A stretch of 64,000 nt of DNA from an uncultured Desulfobacter sp. (GCF_963666145.1 NZ_OY762614.1:2156001-2220000); one strand, 5' to 3'; positions 17,046 through 25,537 are shown, counted from the first letter of the stretch. Translations and numbers: made by a program. The notes: generated by a model from the sequence alone, not told the origin.

Positions 17046-18616
17046 TATTCAAATCGAGCGGATTCAAACTGGCGGTAGCAGTGTTGATCGGTGTAATTGT
17101 GTTTATTCTGCCAAGGCCGGAGGGAACAAAATTCAAACTCTCCGGCACTGGGGCAGACCAATTGAGCGGGGCTGTCAGTCAATATTTTTCAGCCCAGGAC
17201 ACAGCACCAGGAAAACCTGTTATTTTAACAGCTAAGGCCCCAGGCACCGAACAGGCCCGGGCACAATACCTGGCTGACCAGGCCAAAAAAATGGGCCTTT
17301 CAGAAGTAAATGTGGATTATGTGGATGGATTGAGCCCCAAAGCCAAACGGTTCTTGGCCGTGCTTGCGGTATTGGTTATCCTGTTTGTGGTGGAGCCCAT
17401 TCCCCTTGAAATCACGGCGGTGCTCATTGGCGCCTCCCTTGTTTTCCTGGGCATTACCGATGTGAAAGGGGCATGGGCGCCCTATATGCATCCTGTTGTT
17501 ATTTTCATCATGTGCTGCCTGATCTTTGCCATTGCCCTGGACAAAGTGGGGCTGACAAAACGCTTGGGTTATTTTATTATCAAAAAGGCAGGCAATTCCG
17601 TAACTAAATTTACGTTTATCATTGCAGTAGGTTTAGGGATTGCGTCCTCTTTTATGCACGATGCCGCAGCCTGTGCCATCGGTATTGTCACCATGCTGCC
17701 CCTGATGCGTGCCGTGGGTATTGAACCCAATACCAATACAGCCAAATTCATGATGCTCTCCCTGCCCTTTGCCTGTTCATGCGGTGGCATGGGGACCCTT
17801 GTGGGCGGTGGCCGGTGCATGGTGTCTGCAGCATTTTTAAAGGAGTTCACGGGCATTGAAATCACCTTTTTTGAATGGATCAAGTATTGTATGCCGGCCG
17901 CCCTTATCTGTGTGCCCGTTGCGGTTTTCGTCACCTATCTGATTTATCGGCCCGACCCGAAATTCAAGCTGCCGGATTTTGATGATGATTTAGGCCCCAT
18001 GACAGCGGAAGAGAAAAAAGCATTGATCATCATCGCCATCTCCTTTGTCTCCTGGCTCACCAAGGGCATCCACGGCTTTCACTATTCCATTACGGGTATG
18101 GTGGGTGTGGCCTGCCTGGTACTGTTCGGCGTGTTAAAATGGCGGGATATCAATGACAACCTGGAATGGGGTACGGCCCTGTTCATTTTCGGCGGCGGTA
18201 TTTCGTTAGGTCTTGCCATGGGATATTCAGGCGCTGCGGATTATTTTGCCAACCTGTTCTTCCCCTTGATCCAGGGTAAAGGGTGGCTGGTGCTCTTTGT
18301 GGGTGTGGCCGTGTTTGGTGCCCTTGTGACCAATGCCATGGCCAATGTGGCAGCTGCGGCGCTGATCCTGCCCATTGTTATCCCCATGGCCCAGCTCGAA
18401 GGCGTCAACCCGACCATCCTGGCACTGGGGCTTGGTATGGCCACATCCTTTGCCATGCTGCTGGTTATCGGTTGTCCCCCCAATGCCATTGCCTACTCAT
18501 ACAAATACTTTAAGTCTTCGGATCTGACGAAACTGGGGCTTGTGGCAACGCCGACCTTGCTTTTGATCCTGGTGGGTGTGGTATGTACATGGTGGAAGGT
18601 TTTAGGTCTAATTTAG
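17042..18616 (+). CDS. SLC13/DASS-family anion transporter
   Basis: 524 residues. The first helix (about 8-24) and an outer segment of about 75 residues precede the core (from about 100). The core keeps the family plan, with VIGCPPNAIAYSY near the C terminus. As in the paralogue at 4564, the SNT sodium-site motifs are changed: MHD at 205-207 and MAN at 433-435, and the first glycine loop reads CGGMGTLVGGGR. The two proteins therefore form a distinct subgroup; possible substrates are sulfate or dicarboxylates. The start overlaps the stop of the receiver at 16635, and a receiver-kinase hybrid follows 19 bases later. Confidence 0.88.
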   Translation: MIFKSSGFKLAVAVLIGVIVFILPRPEGTKFKLSGTGADQLSGAVSQYFSAQDTAPGKPVILTAKAPGTEQARAQYLADQAKKMGLSEVNVDYVDGLSPKAKRFLAVLAVLVILFVVEPIPLEITAVLIGASLVFLGITDVKGAWAPYMHPVVIFIMCCLIFAIALDKVGLTKRLGYFIIKKAGNSVTKFTFIIAVGLGIASSFMHDAAACAIGIVTMLPLMRAVGIEPNTNTAKFMMLSLPFACSCGGMGTLVGGGRCMVSAAFLKEFTGIEITFFEWIKYCMPAALICVPVAVFVTYLIYRPDPKFKLPDFDDDLGPMTAEEKKALIIIAISFVSWLTKGIHGFHYSITGMVGVACLVLFGVLKWRDINDNLEWGTALFIFGGGISLGLAMGYSGAADYFANLFFPLIQGKGWLVLFVGVAVFGALVTNAMANVAAAALILPIVIPMAQLEGVNPTILALGLGMATSFAMLLVIGCPPNAIAYSYKYFKSSDLTKLGLVATPTLLLILVGVVCTWWKVLGLI

Positions 18617-18635
18617 GAGGCATTGGCTGAACCTG

Positions 18636-19805
18636 ATGGAAATCAATACCCTTGAAAATGACACCGGCAAAATTGTCCGCGTGCTACTGGTGGACGATGA
18701 AGATAGCTTTCGCAACGCCATTGCCCGGCGTCTGGAACGAAGAGACATGATCGTCAACCAGGCGTCGGACGGTGCCGCCTGTCTGGAGTACCTTGGCGCA
18801 AATGAAGTCGATGTGGTGGTCCTGGATATGAAGATGCCAGGCATGTCAGGCATGGAGACTTTTGAGGCCATCAACAAATACCACCCGGGCCTTCAGGTTA
18901 TTTTTCTGACCGGGAATGCCGCTGTGACCGAAGGGGTGGAAGGGGTCAAGGCCGGCGCCTTTGACTACCTGTCCAAACCCATTGAGATCGACCACCTGGC
19001 CGGCAAAATCCGCCAGGCCTGGGAGCTTAAACGTCTGGAAGCGGCCCGGGAGCGGGATAAAATCTTCAGACGGCGTCTGGAAAAACGCATGATGCACACC
19101 CAGCGCCTGGCGTCCCTTGGCACCATGTCCACCGGCATTGCCCATGAGATTAACAACCCGCTGGCCATTATTAAGGAGTCGGCCGGATTCATGCGCGTGG
19201 TGCTGGAAGACGCAGACCAGATTCCCGAACGTGAGTTGCTTTTCAAAGGGCTGGAAAAAATAGAGAAAAGCGTGGACAGGGCCAGACGCATCACCCACCA
19301 ACTGCTGGGTTACGTCCGCAAACACGGCCATGACCTCACCCCGGTGGATATCCGTCAGCTCACCGAGGATACCGTGGCGCTGATCAAACAGAAAACCATG
19401 GCGAAAAAGGTATCTGTGCAGTGGGATACAGCGCCTGAGTCCCAGATGCTGATGTACACCGACCCGTTCCAGGTACGTCAGGTTTTAATCAATCTTCTGG
19501 AAAATGCCGTGGATGCCGTGGATACCAACGGAGAAATCCGGCTGGCTTTATACAGAAAAAAACAGTCGGTCTGTCTTGAAGTCAAGGATAACGGCAGCGG
19601 CATCACGCCGGAAAATATGCAAAAGATATTTGATCCTTTTTTTACCACCAAGCCCAATGTGTCGGAAAATGAATCCGGCACAGGCCTTGGGCTGTTTGTG
19701 GTGCATAAGATCATGACCGCACTTTCAGGCAGTATCCAGGTGGACTCTAAGCCCGGAAACGGTGCGACATTTACGATCTGCCTGCCGGAATGGCAAGCCA
19801 AGTAA
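18636..19805 (+). CDS. Hybrid receiver-histidine kinase (soluble)
   Basis: 389 residues: receiver (10-130, D64), coiled linker (about 135-160), HisKA with H170 in AHEINNPLA, and HATPase with LLENAVDAV, DNGSGI and ESGTGLGLF. No membrane helix is seen. With the receiver first and the kinase second, phosphorylation of D64 by another kinase could control its own kinase activity, making it an intermediate in a relay. AGGAGG lies 15 bases before ATG 18636, a long gap; CTG at 18633 is another possible start. The receiver at 19852 is the likely target. Confidence 0.9.
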   Translation: MEINTLENDTGKIVRVLLVDDEDSFRNAIARRLERRDMIVNQASDGAACLEYLGANEVDVVVLDMKMPGMSGMETFEAINKYHPGLQVIFLTGNAAVTEGVEGVKAGAFDYLSKPIEIDHLAGKIRQAWELKRLEAARERDKIFRRRLEKRMMHTQRLASLGTMSTGIAHEINNPLAIIKESAGFMRVVLEDADQIPERELLFKGLEKIEKSVDRARRITHQLLGYVRKHGHDLTPVDIRQLTEDTVALIKQKTMAKKVSVQWDTAPESQMLMYTDPFQVRQVLINLLENAVDAVDTNGEIRLALYRKKQSVCLEVKDNGSGITPENMQKIFDPFFTTKPNVSENESGTGLGLFVVHKIMTALSGSIQVDSKPGNGATFTICLPEWQAK

Positions 19806-19851
19806 ATAAAACAATTACAAATTTTGAATACATATTTTAAGGAGAGAAACC

Positions 19852-20292
19852 ATGGTAAAAATACCGGTAAAAATCTTGATCGTTGATGATGAAAAAGATT
19901 TTGTGGAGATGTTTTCCCTTCGCCTGACCCGGCAGGGGGAAAAGGTATCTGCCGCCTATTCAGGACAAGAGGCCCTTGAACTGCTTGAAAACACCAACAT
20001 AGACGTGGTGATCCTGGATATCCGCATGCCCGGCATGGACGGCATCGAGACCTTGAAAAAAATAAAGGCAAGCCATCCTTTGGTAGAGGTAATTCTTCTC
20101 ACCGGGCACGGTTCCACAGAAACTGCTGTGGAAGGTATGAAAGAAGGTGCCTTTGATTACCTGATGAAACCGGCAGATTTTGAGGATATCAGTGAAAAAC
20201 TGGCCAATGCCTGGAAACGCAAAGACGAACAGGAAGAGCGCATTAGAAAAGCTGAAGCCAGGCTTCTTCTAAGACGCTCCGGCGATATTTAA
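19852..20292 (+). CDS. Single-domain response regulator
   Basis: 146 residues with receiver (6-120), D56 as phospho-acceptor, D12-D13, T in LLTGHG and K in LMKPA. The tail EERIRKAEARLLLRR matches the charged tails of the receivers at 4087 and 16034. GGAGAGAAACC precedes ATG 19852. It sits between a hybrid kinase and a membrane kinase, and a short copy of the palindromic repeat follows the stop immediately. No output domain. Confidence 0.92.
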   Translation: MVKIPVKILIVDDEKDFVEMFSLRLTRQGEKVSAAYSGQEALELLENTNIDVVILDIRMPGMDGIETLKKIKASHPLVEVILLTGHGSTETAVEGMKEGAFDYLMKPADFEDISEKLANAWKRKDEQEERIRKAEARLLLRRSGDI

Positions 20293-20352
20293 TATTTGAA
20301 CAAAAGGTCACCCATCTGCGCCTTGCACCTGGGCAACCTTTCGTCCAAATAT
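20293..20352. repeat. Palindromic repeat element, short form (copy 2)
   Basis: ATATTTGAACAAAAGGTCAC at the left and GGGCAACCTTTCGTCCAAAT at the right pair along most of their length, with CCATCTGCGCCTTGCACC between. Compared with the copies at 16457 and 39931 the central 60-65 bases are missing. It follows the receiver's stop without a gap. Confidence 0.7.
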
Positions 20353-20380
20353 AAGGATTTACAGGAAAGGAAATTTATTT

Positions 20381-21859
20381 ATGAGCCTGAGACAGAGGGT
20401 ATATCTTGCCAATGCAGTACTTTTAGGAATAACGGTCATGGGAACCATTGCCATGATCTGGTATACCTATAAAACAGAAAATCTGTTCACCGGTATTGTT
20501 GCAAGGCATATTCCCATGTATCAGGCCGCCGAATCCCTTGAAACCTCTTTGCTCAATCAAAAAGGGTATTTATCCTATTATCTCTTGGACAAAAACCCGG
20601 AATGGCTCAGGCAGCTGGCTGACTTCAAACGCAATTTTGAAAGCCAGCTTGCCTCTGCCAAGCCCTTGGCCACAGAAGACTGGGAAAAAAAGGATCTTTG
20701 CCAGATTGAATCGGTGTACGCCACGTATATTGGGGCCAAGGACCGGGCGCTTGCCTTATACGAAAAGGGCGACCCGGGTGCCGGGGCCGCCCTTCACCGG
20801 GAGGTCAGAGCCAATTTCTTCAGAATATATGAGCTGTGTGAAAAATTTAAAACAGCTCACAAAAAGGCCATTGATCTCACGGTGGAAGACAGTCGCACCG
20901 ATGCCAAAAATCTGCGCTATATTGGTCTTCTAGCCATTGTCACCGTGGTCTTGCTCAGCCTGTTGATCAATTATATTTTCACCCGCCATATCCTTGAACC
21001 CATCCGGAAACTTGCAGCAGAAGCAGATCACCTGGGTGAAGGCCGGGTGTCCGGCAACGAGCTGGCCGCATTGAAAAGCAGTGTCCACGGGTTGATTGAA
21101 AATGCGGAACAGACCCATGCCGAACTTGTACGAAGCCGGGAATCACTGATGCAATCCGAAAAAATGGCCATGGTAGGTCAACTTGCAGCAGGCACAGCCC
21201 ATTCCATCAGAAACCCGTTAACCTCCATTAAAATGCGATTGTTTTCACTGGGGAGGTCCAATAAACTGTCCCAGGACCAGCAGGAGAACCTCAGTGTGAT
21301 TTCAACGGAAATCGGGCATATCAACAAAATTCTGGAAAACTTCCTGGAATTTTCCAGGCCCCCGAAACTGACCATGAAGCCCCAAAGCCCCTCCCTTGTG
21401 GTGGACAATACCCTGCGGCTGCTGGACCAGCGCCTGAAATCATACGGAGTAACGGTCCAGATTGACCGCAAAGGATCTTTGGACAATGTACTGCTAGATG
21501 CAGGCCAGTTTAAAGAAGTTCTAGCCAACATCATTATCAATGCCTGTGAAGCCATGGAAAAAGGCGGTCAGGTCACCATCACCGAAACCATGGACAGCAT
21601 TAACAAAAACAGGGATACTGCTGTAATACGAATCCAGGATAACGGACCCGGCATTCCCGCATCCATCCAGGAAGAAGTTTTCCACCCGTTTTTTACTACC
21701 AAGGACGATGGGACGGGGCTGGGGTTGAGTATCTGTTTTAACATTATCAGCGAGCATGGCGGGTGTCTGGTGCTGGACAGCCAGGAAGGCCAGGGAGCCT
21801 GTTTCACCATCACACTGCCGGTAAGAGAGGATGTCCATGGCAAAAATTCTGATCATTGA
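20381..21859 (+). CDS. Membrane sensor histidine kinase with helical sensor
   Basis: 492 residues: helix 1 (about 8-28), a periplasmic all-helical region (about 30-185) of the four-helix-bundle type, helix 2 (about 187-207), a HAMP-like segment (about 208-250), HisKA with H274 in AHSIRNPLTS and HATPase with NIIINACEAM, DNGPGI and DDGTGLGLS. The NtrB-like H box differs from the EINNP type of the neighbouring kinases. GGAAAGGAAATT precedes ATG 20381. Its end overlaps the NtrC-type regulator by 23 bases, so the two should form a cognate pair. Confidence 0.92.
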   Translation: MSLRQRVYLANAVLLGITVMGTIAMIWYTYKTENLFTGIVARHIPMYQAAESLETSLLNQKGYLSYYLLDKNPEWLRQLADFKRNFESQLASAKPLATEDWEKKDLCQIESVYATYIGAKDRALALYEKGDPGAGAALHREVRANFFRIYELCEKFKTAHKKAIDLTVEDSRTDAKNLRYIGLLAIVTVVLLSLLINYIFTRHILEPIRKLAAEADHLGEGRVSGNELAALKSSVHGLIENAEQTHAELVRSRESLMQSEKMAMVGQLAAGTAHSIRNPLTSIKMRLFSLGRSNKLSQDQQENLSVISTEIGHINKILENFLEFSRPPKLTMKPQSPSLVVDNTLRLLDQRLKSYGVTVQIDRKGSLDNVLLDAGQFKEVLANIIINACEAMEKGGQVTITETMDSINKNRDTAVIRIQDNGPGIPASIQEEVFHPFFTTKDDGTGLGLSICFNIISEHGGCLVLDSQEGQGACFTITLPVREDVHGKNSDH

Positions 21860-23273
21860 TGATGATGACCAACTGAGACTCAGTTTTTCAAAACTGCTCA
21901 CCGAAGAGGATTATGACGTGGTGTCTGCGGCGTCCGGAGAAGCAGGGCTTGAGATTGTCGACACAACGCCTCTGGACCTGGTGATTCTGGATGTCCGGTT
22001 GCCGGGCATGAACGGACTTGAAACCTTTAAAGAGATAAAAAAGCGAGATGCCACCCTGCCGACCATTATTGTGACGGCCTTCGGCACCACGGATACCGCC
22101 ATCGAAGCCACCAAGGCAGGCGCCTTTGACTATCTGCTCAAACCCTTTGACATCCCTGAAATGCTCAAGCTGATCACCCAGGCCATTGATGCAGGCTATT
22201 GCATGCGCACCCCGGTGCATGTGGATGCCGAGCCCGCGACCTATTCCCCGGACGCCATTGTGGGCCAGAGCCCGGGCATGCAGAAGGTGTATAAAACCAT
22301 AGGCCGTGTGGCCCAGACCGATGCCACGGTTCTGATCCAGGGTGAATCGGGCACCGGCAAGGAGCTGGTGTCCCGGGCCGTGTACCAGCACGGTATCCGG
22401 TCAGATAAAAATTTTTCCATCATCAACTGTGTGGCCATCCCTGAAAATCTTCTGGAAAGTGAATTATTCGGTTTTGAAAAAGGGGCTTTCACCGGGGCGA
22501 CACGGCGGCATATCGGTAAAATTGAACAGGCGGACGGCGGCACAGTGTTCCTGGATGAAATCGGCGACATGCCCATCTCCATCCAGGCCAAAATTCTGAG
22601 GTTGCTCCAGGAAAGATGTATTGAAAGGCTGGGCGGCGAAGAGACAATTCCTGTGGACGTGCGCATCATTGCCGCAACCAACCGAGATCTGAAAGCGGCC
22701 ATCGCCCAGGGGCTTTTCAGGGAAGACCTCTATTTTCGCCTCAAGGTCGTCACCATAGAACTGCCGCCCCTCAGGGAACGTATAGAGGATATCCAGCCCC
22801 TGACCGCCCACTACCTGGAACGATTCTCCCATGAACTGAAAATTGATAACCCCGGCATCCGGGAAGAGGCCCTGGACCTCTTGAAAAGATATGAATGGCC
22901 CGGAAATGTCAGGGAACTTGCCAACCTGATCCACAAAGCCCTGATTTTTAACCGCGGCAATCCCCTGTCGGTCAATGATTTGAGCCAGATCATCCGAAAG
23001 CAGGAAACCGCCGGGGACATTTCCCAGGACGCAAACCAGGAAGAGGCCATACGCCAGTGGGTCCACACCTGCCTGGCGCACCCGTCCAATGATCACAGCT
23101 TTGAATTCTTTTCAGACACCATCTGCGCCATGGCCGTGGAAGAAGCCTTAAAACTTTCCAACGGCAACCGTTCCCAGGCAGCACGGCTGCTAGACATATC
23201 CCGCCCCACGTTGCATGCCAAAATAGACAAATACGGGATCAACACCATCTCCTCCACCCAGGTGATCCGCTAG
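21837..23273 (+). CDS. NtrC-family sigma54 response regulator
   Basis: 478 residues: receiver (1-120, D52), AAA+ domain (about 140-375) with Walker A GESGTGKE, the sigma54 contact loop GAFTGA, Walker B TVFLDEIGD and R-finger region, and a C-terminal Fis-type helix-turn-helix (about 435-465, NRSQAARLLDISRPTLHAKI). It activates sigma54 promoters when phosphorylated. ATG 21837 is preferred to ATG 21831 because GAGAGG ends at 21830. Overlap with the kinase at 20381 points to that kinase as its donor. Likely targets include the sigma54 sites at 2264 and 14111. About 60 residues between AAA+ and HTH (WVHTCLAHPSNDHSFEFF) are unusual filler. Confidence 0.94.
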   Translation: MAKILIIDDDDQLRLSFSKLLTEEDYDVVSAASGEAGLEIVDTTPLDLVILDVRLPGMNGLETFKEIKKRDATLPTIIVTAFGTTDTAIEATKAGAFDYLLKPFDIPEMLKLITQAIDAGYCMRTPVHVDAEPATYSPDAIVGQSPGMQKVYKTIGRVAQTDATVLIQGESGTGKELVSRAVYQHGIRSDKNFSIINCVAIPENLLESELFGFEKGAFTGATRRHIGKIEQADGGTVFLDEIGDMPISIQAKILRLLQERCIERLGGEETIPVDVRIIAATNRDLKAAIAQGLFREDLYFRLKVVTIELPPLRERIEDIQPLTAHYLERFSHELKIDNPGIREEALDLLKRYEWPGNVRELANLIHKALIFNRGNPLSVNDLSQIIRKQETAGDISQDANQEEAIRQWVHTCLAHPSNDHSFEFFSDTICAMAVEEALKLSNGNRSQAARLLDISRPTLHAKIDKYGINTISSTQVIR

Positions 23274-23323
23274 CTGCCTGGGTAAACTTGCAGGCAGGCA
23301 GATCCCGTTCTTGTTTCTAAGTG

Positions 23324-23929
23324 TCAGGCAGACATCTGCTGCTCCCTGACAGAGGGGAACTGCTCCACGGACTTGCCTTTTTCAATAATCACTTCAAGCT
23401 CGTCCATTATCTTATCATACTGGCTGAAAAGGGAATCAAGTTTTTGAACCGTTTCATCATCCCGGTCGGTCAGCCCTCTGGCCCGGTTCAAAAAACGACT
23501 GCCAAGTTTTCTGAAATCCTGCATCTGCTTCAGCAGTATTTTCCTGTTTTCATGCCGCTGTTTTTCCTGGGCAATGACTGGGTCAAGCTGCCGGATGGAA
23601 AGCTCAACCAGCACATCCCGGGGCAATTCATATTCCCGGGCAAAGGCATCAAGGGCAGTCAGACAGTTCCGGCTCAGCACAAAGGTTTTTTGTTTGCGCT
23701 TTTTTTTTTCAGGCTCATACTGCTTTGCCTCGTCAGCAATCTGATCAATAATATCTTTATTCTCAATCAAATGGTCAAATATTGATTTTTGCTTTACACC
23801 CAGCTGATTTGCAACGGTGCTTATTAAATTGATGGCATGCCGGGGCAATGTAAACGTTGCCCGGACAGACTGCATCCCTTTCAGTGAATCCAGGGAAAAA
23901 TCATTTGGCTTTCTTTTCGATTCGCTCAT
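23324..23929 (-). CDS. Putative tandem ribbon-helix-helix DNA-binding protein
   Basis: 201 residues, no family recognised. Two similar segments look like ribbon-helix-helix units: residues about 20-60 (VRATFTLPRHAINLISTVAN, then LGVKQKSIFDHLIE) and about 80-115 (KTFVLSRNCLTALDAFAREY, then ELPRDVLVELSIRQL). Each has a short strand, a helix and a second helix. A helical, charged C-terminal half (about 120-190) could be a coiled coil. The gene faces away from the hsp20 genes across a 186-base gap with back-to-back promoters, so it may repress them and itself. GAGGAGGATAT precedes the ATG at 23929. The call rests on pattern reading, not on a named family. Confidence 0.6.
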   Translation of the reverse strand: MSESKRKPNDFSLDSLKGMQSVRATFTLPRHAINLISTVANQLGVKQKSIFDHLIENKDIIDQIADEAKQYEPEKKKRKQKTFVLSRNCLTALDAFAREYELPRDVLVELSIRQLDPVIAQEKQRHENRKILLKQMQDFRKLGSRFLNRARGLTDRDDETVQKLDSLFSQYDKIMDELEVIIEKGKSVEQFPSVREQQMSA

Positions 23930-23953
23930 TTTTATATCCTCCTCTTTTTTATT

Positions 23954-23982
23954 AAATTAATTGGTTCATATTACTTTGTCAA
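23954..23982 (-). promoter_or_regulatory. Sigma70-type promoter for the ribbon-helix-helix gene
   Basis: On the minus strand TTGACA (23982-23977) is followed after 17 bases by TAATTT (23959-23954), about 25 bases from the start codon at 23929. It lies 30 bases from the opposing hsp20 promoter. Confidence 0.6.
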
Positions 23983-24011
23983 TTTTTTTGAAAAAAATAA
24001 TAAATACTATA

Positions 24012-24039
24012 TTGACAGCAATTCTTTTATACATATTTT
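24012..24039 (+). promoter_or_regulatory. Sigma70-type promoter for the hsp20 cluster
   Basis: TTGACA at 24012-24017 and TATTTT at 24034-24039, spaced by 16 bases. The leader to ATG 24116 would be about 70 bases. No sigma32-type CTTGAA/CCCCAT pair and no CIRCE element was seen. Confidence 0.55.
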
Positions 24040-24115
24040 ATTTTCAAACAAACGGAAGGCGGGCGTAAATTAGCCGACCGAAACAAACAACAACCAACAA
24101 ATAGGAGTATGAACT

Positions 24116-24562
24116 ATGTTTGCAAGAATGAATGAAATCGACAGAATGTTTGGGGCCATGGATCTGCTCCGCACCAAAATGGACAGACTCTTCACTGAAA
24201 TGGACGGACCTCGCCTGCACGGACCTGCATATGCATTAGGTTCCAATTCACCCAGAACCAATCTTCTGGAAAATGGTGACGGATTTGAAGTTCGGGCAGA
24301 ACTTCCCGGGATCTCAAAAGATGATATCAGTATTAAAATCCAGGGCAATTACCTTGAAATCAGCGGAAAACGCACCATTGAAACACCCGAAGGGTATAAG
24401 GCCCGCAGAAATGAAAGATCTGCCAGCACATTCTCACGCAGCTTTACCCTGCCCGATGAGGTTGATGCGGAAAAAGTAAATGCCTCGCTCAAAGACGGCG
24501 TTTTGTATCTGACACTGCCCAAATCAGAGGCGGCAAAACCCAGACAGATCACCATCAACTAA
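24116..24562 (+). CDS. Small heat shock protein Hsp20 (1)
   Basis: 148 residues. An N-terminal arm (1-40) precedes the alpha-crystallin domain (about 42-140), with LPGISKDDISIKIQGNYLEI, the A-x-x-x-n-G-V-L motif as ASLKDGVLYLTLPKSE, and a short C-terminal tail. It should bind unfolding proteins without ATP in the cytosol. GGAGTATGAACT precedes ATG 24116. Longest of three consecutive hsp20 genes; the two others lack a comparable N-terminal arm. The end KSEAAKPRQI closely matches that of the second gene, KSEAAKPRLV, so the pair arose by duplication. Confidence 0.95.
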   Translation: MFARMNEIDRMFGAMDLLRTKMDRLFTEMDGPRLHGPAYALGSNSPRTNLLENGDGFEVRAELPGISKDDISIKIQGNYLEISGKRTIETPEGYKARRNERSASTFSRSFTLPDEVDAEKVNASLKDGVLYLTLPKSEAAKPRQITIN

Positions 24563-24575
24563 TGATCAAAGCAAG

Positions 24576-24608
24576 GGGCTGACCCAAGAGTTATCCCTGG
24601 TTCAGCCC
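24576..24608 (+). promoter_or_regulatory. Intergenic hairpin between hsp20 (1) and (2)
   Basis: GGGCTGA (24576-24582) pairs with TCAGCCC (24602-24608), and CC/GG pairs extend the stem toward the loop. No T-run follows. It may be an mRNA-stabilising or attenuating hairpin, allowing more of the first Hsp20 to be made. Confidence 0.5.
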
Positions 24609-24675
24609 ACAAGGTTAAGATTAAACAAACGTTCTTTAAAAATGAACAATAGAAATAAACCCACAGGAGGTTACC

Positions 24676-25062
24676 ATGACTGACAGAAAAGATATCGCCA
24701 AAACCGAAAACAAAAATGTTGAGAAAACCCGTGAACTGAGAACCGCCACCCCGTCCGTGGACATTTATGAAAATGAAAATGAAATCCTGCTTTATGCGGA
24801 TATGCCCGGGGTTCACAAGGATGATGTCACGGTCAACATCGAAAACGGCAAGCTCTTCATCTCCGGTGTCCGCCGGCTTGATCACCAGGGCGTGTCAACC
24901 TGGGAGGAATTTGTGGACATTGAATATATCAGAAGCTTTTCCATCCCCCAAACCATTAACGTAGAAGATGTGGAAGCCAAGCTCAAAGACGGCGTGCTCA
25001 CCCTGCATCTGCCCAAATCCGAAGCAGCCAAACCCAGACTGGTTGAAATCAAAGCTGCCTAA
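24676..25062 (+). CDS. Small heat shock protein Hsp20 (2)
   Basis: 128 residues: a charged arm of about 28 residues, then an alpha-crystallin domain (about 30-120) with MPGVHKDDVTVNIENGKLFI and AKLKDGVLTLHLPKSE. Acidic DIYENENEILLYAD at the start of the domain is typical of the class. AGGAGGTTACC precedes ATG 24676. A gap of 113 bases with a hairpin separates it from the first hsp20. Length and short tail suggest smaller oligomers or co-assembly with the first protein. Confidence 0.94.
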   Translation: MTDRKDIAKTENKNVEKTRELRTATPSVDIYENENEILLYADMPGVHKDDVTVNIENGKLFISGVRRLDHQGVSTWEEFVDIEYIRSFSIPQTINVEDVEAKLKDGVLTLHLPKSEAAKPRLVEIKAA

Positions 25063-25095
25063 CGCAAGGTGCCCATCTTCTTTCTGCCAGGATCA

Positions 25096-25132
25096 GGAAG
25101 GCTGCGGCAAAACAATTCCGCCGCAGCCTTCC
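25096..25132 (+). terminator. Strong hairpin after hsp20 (2)
   Basis: GGAAGGCTGCGGC and GCCGCAGCCTTCC form a perfect 13-bp stem with an 11-base loop. There is no T-run after it, so it may halt only part of the transcription or serve as an mRNA processing and stability element. Confidence 0.6.
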
Positions 25133-25168
25133 CGGACCCTTAACCGGATAAACCAAAGGAGATGAAAC

Positions 25169-25537
25169 ATGAATATTAAAAAATTTGCACCATGGAACTG
25201 GTTTAAAAAACAAGACAATGAGAACGGAATCATTCGAAACGATTACAATATTTCCGTGGAAATTCCTGGTGTCAGTGATAAAGAGATCAGCATTGAAGTG
25301 ATCGGTAATGCGATTGTCATCCGTGGTGAAAAAAAGCATACCCATGAAGATAAGCATAAAAACTACTACCGGATCGAAAAAAGCTACGCATCATTCCAGC
25401 GCACATTGCCATTACCCATGGATGCGGATCAATCACGGATTGACGCAAAATTTAAAAACGGCATATTGAAAATAAGCATACCCAGGTCCAAACCACCAAA
25501 GCGCCACCCAAACCAGATTGAGGTAAAATATGCCTGA
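25169..25537 (+). CDS. Small heat shock protein Hsp20 (3)
   Basis: 122 residues with a 20-residue N-terminal arm (NIKKFAPWNWFKKQ) and a domain (about 25-115) showing IPGVSDKEISIEVIGNAIVI and AKFKNGILKISIPRSK. It is more divergent than the first two: GIL replaces GVL and the tail is basic. GGAGATGAAAC precedes ATG 25169. The Trp-rich arm could tether to membranes or to denaturing clients. It follows a strong hairpin, so its expression may be lower or separate. Confidence 0.92.
   Translation: MNIKKFAPWNWFKKQDNENGIIRNDYNISVEIPGVSDKEISIEVIGNAIVIRGEKKHTHEDKHKNYYRIEKSYASFQRTLPLPMDADQSRIDAKFKNGILKISIPRSKPPKRHPNQIEVKYA

Noticed and set aside
24018..24116. ROSE or other RNA thermometer before the first hsp20
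   Set aside because: No U(U/C)GCU motif and no stem covering the ribosome binding site that could be shown by eye.
24116..25537. CRISPR-like repeat pattern in the hsp20 region
   Set aside because: The repetition is three related genes, not evenly spaced short repeats; no CRISPR array was seen in the window.
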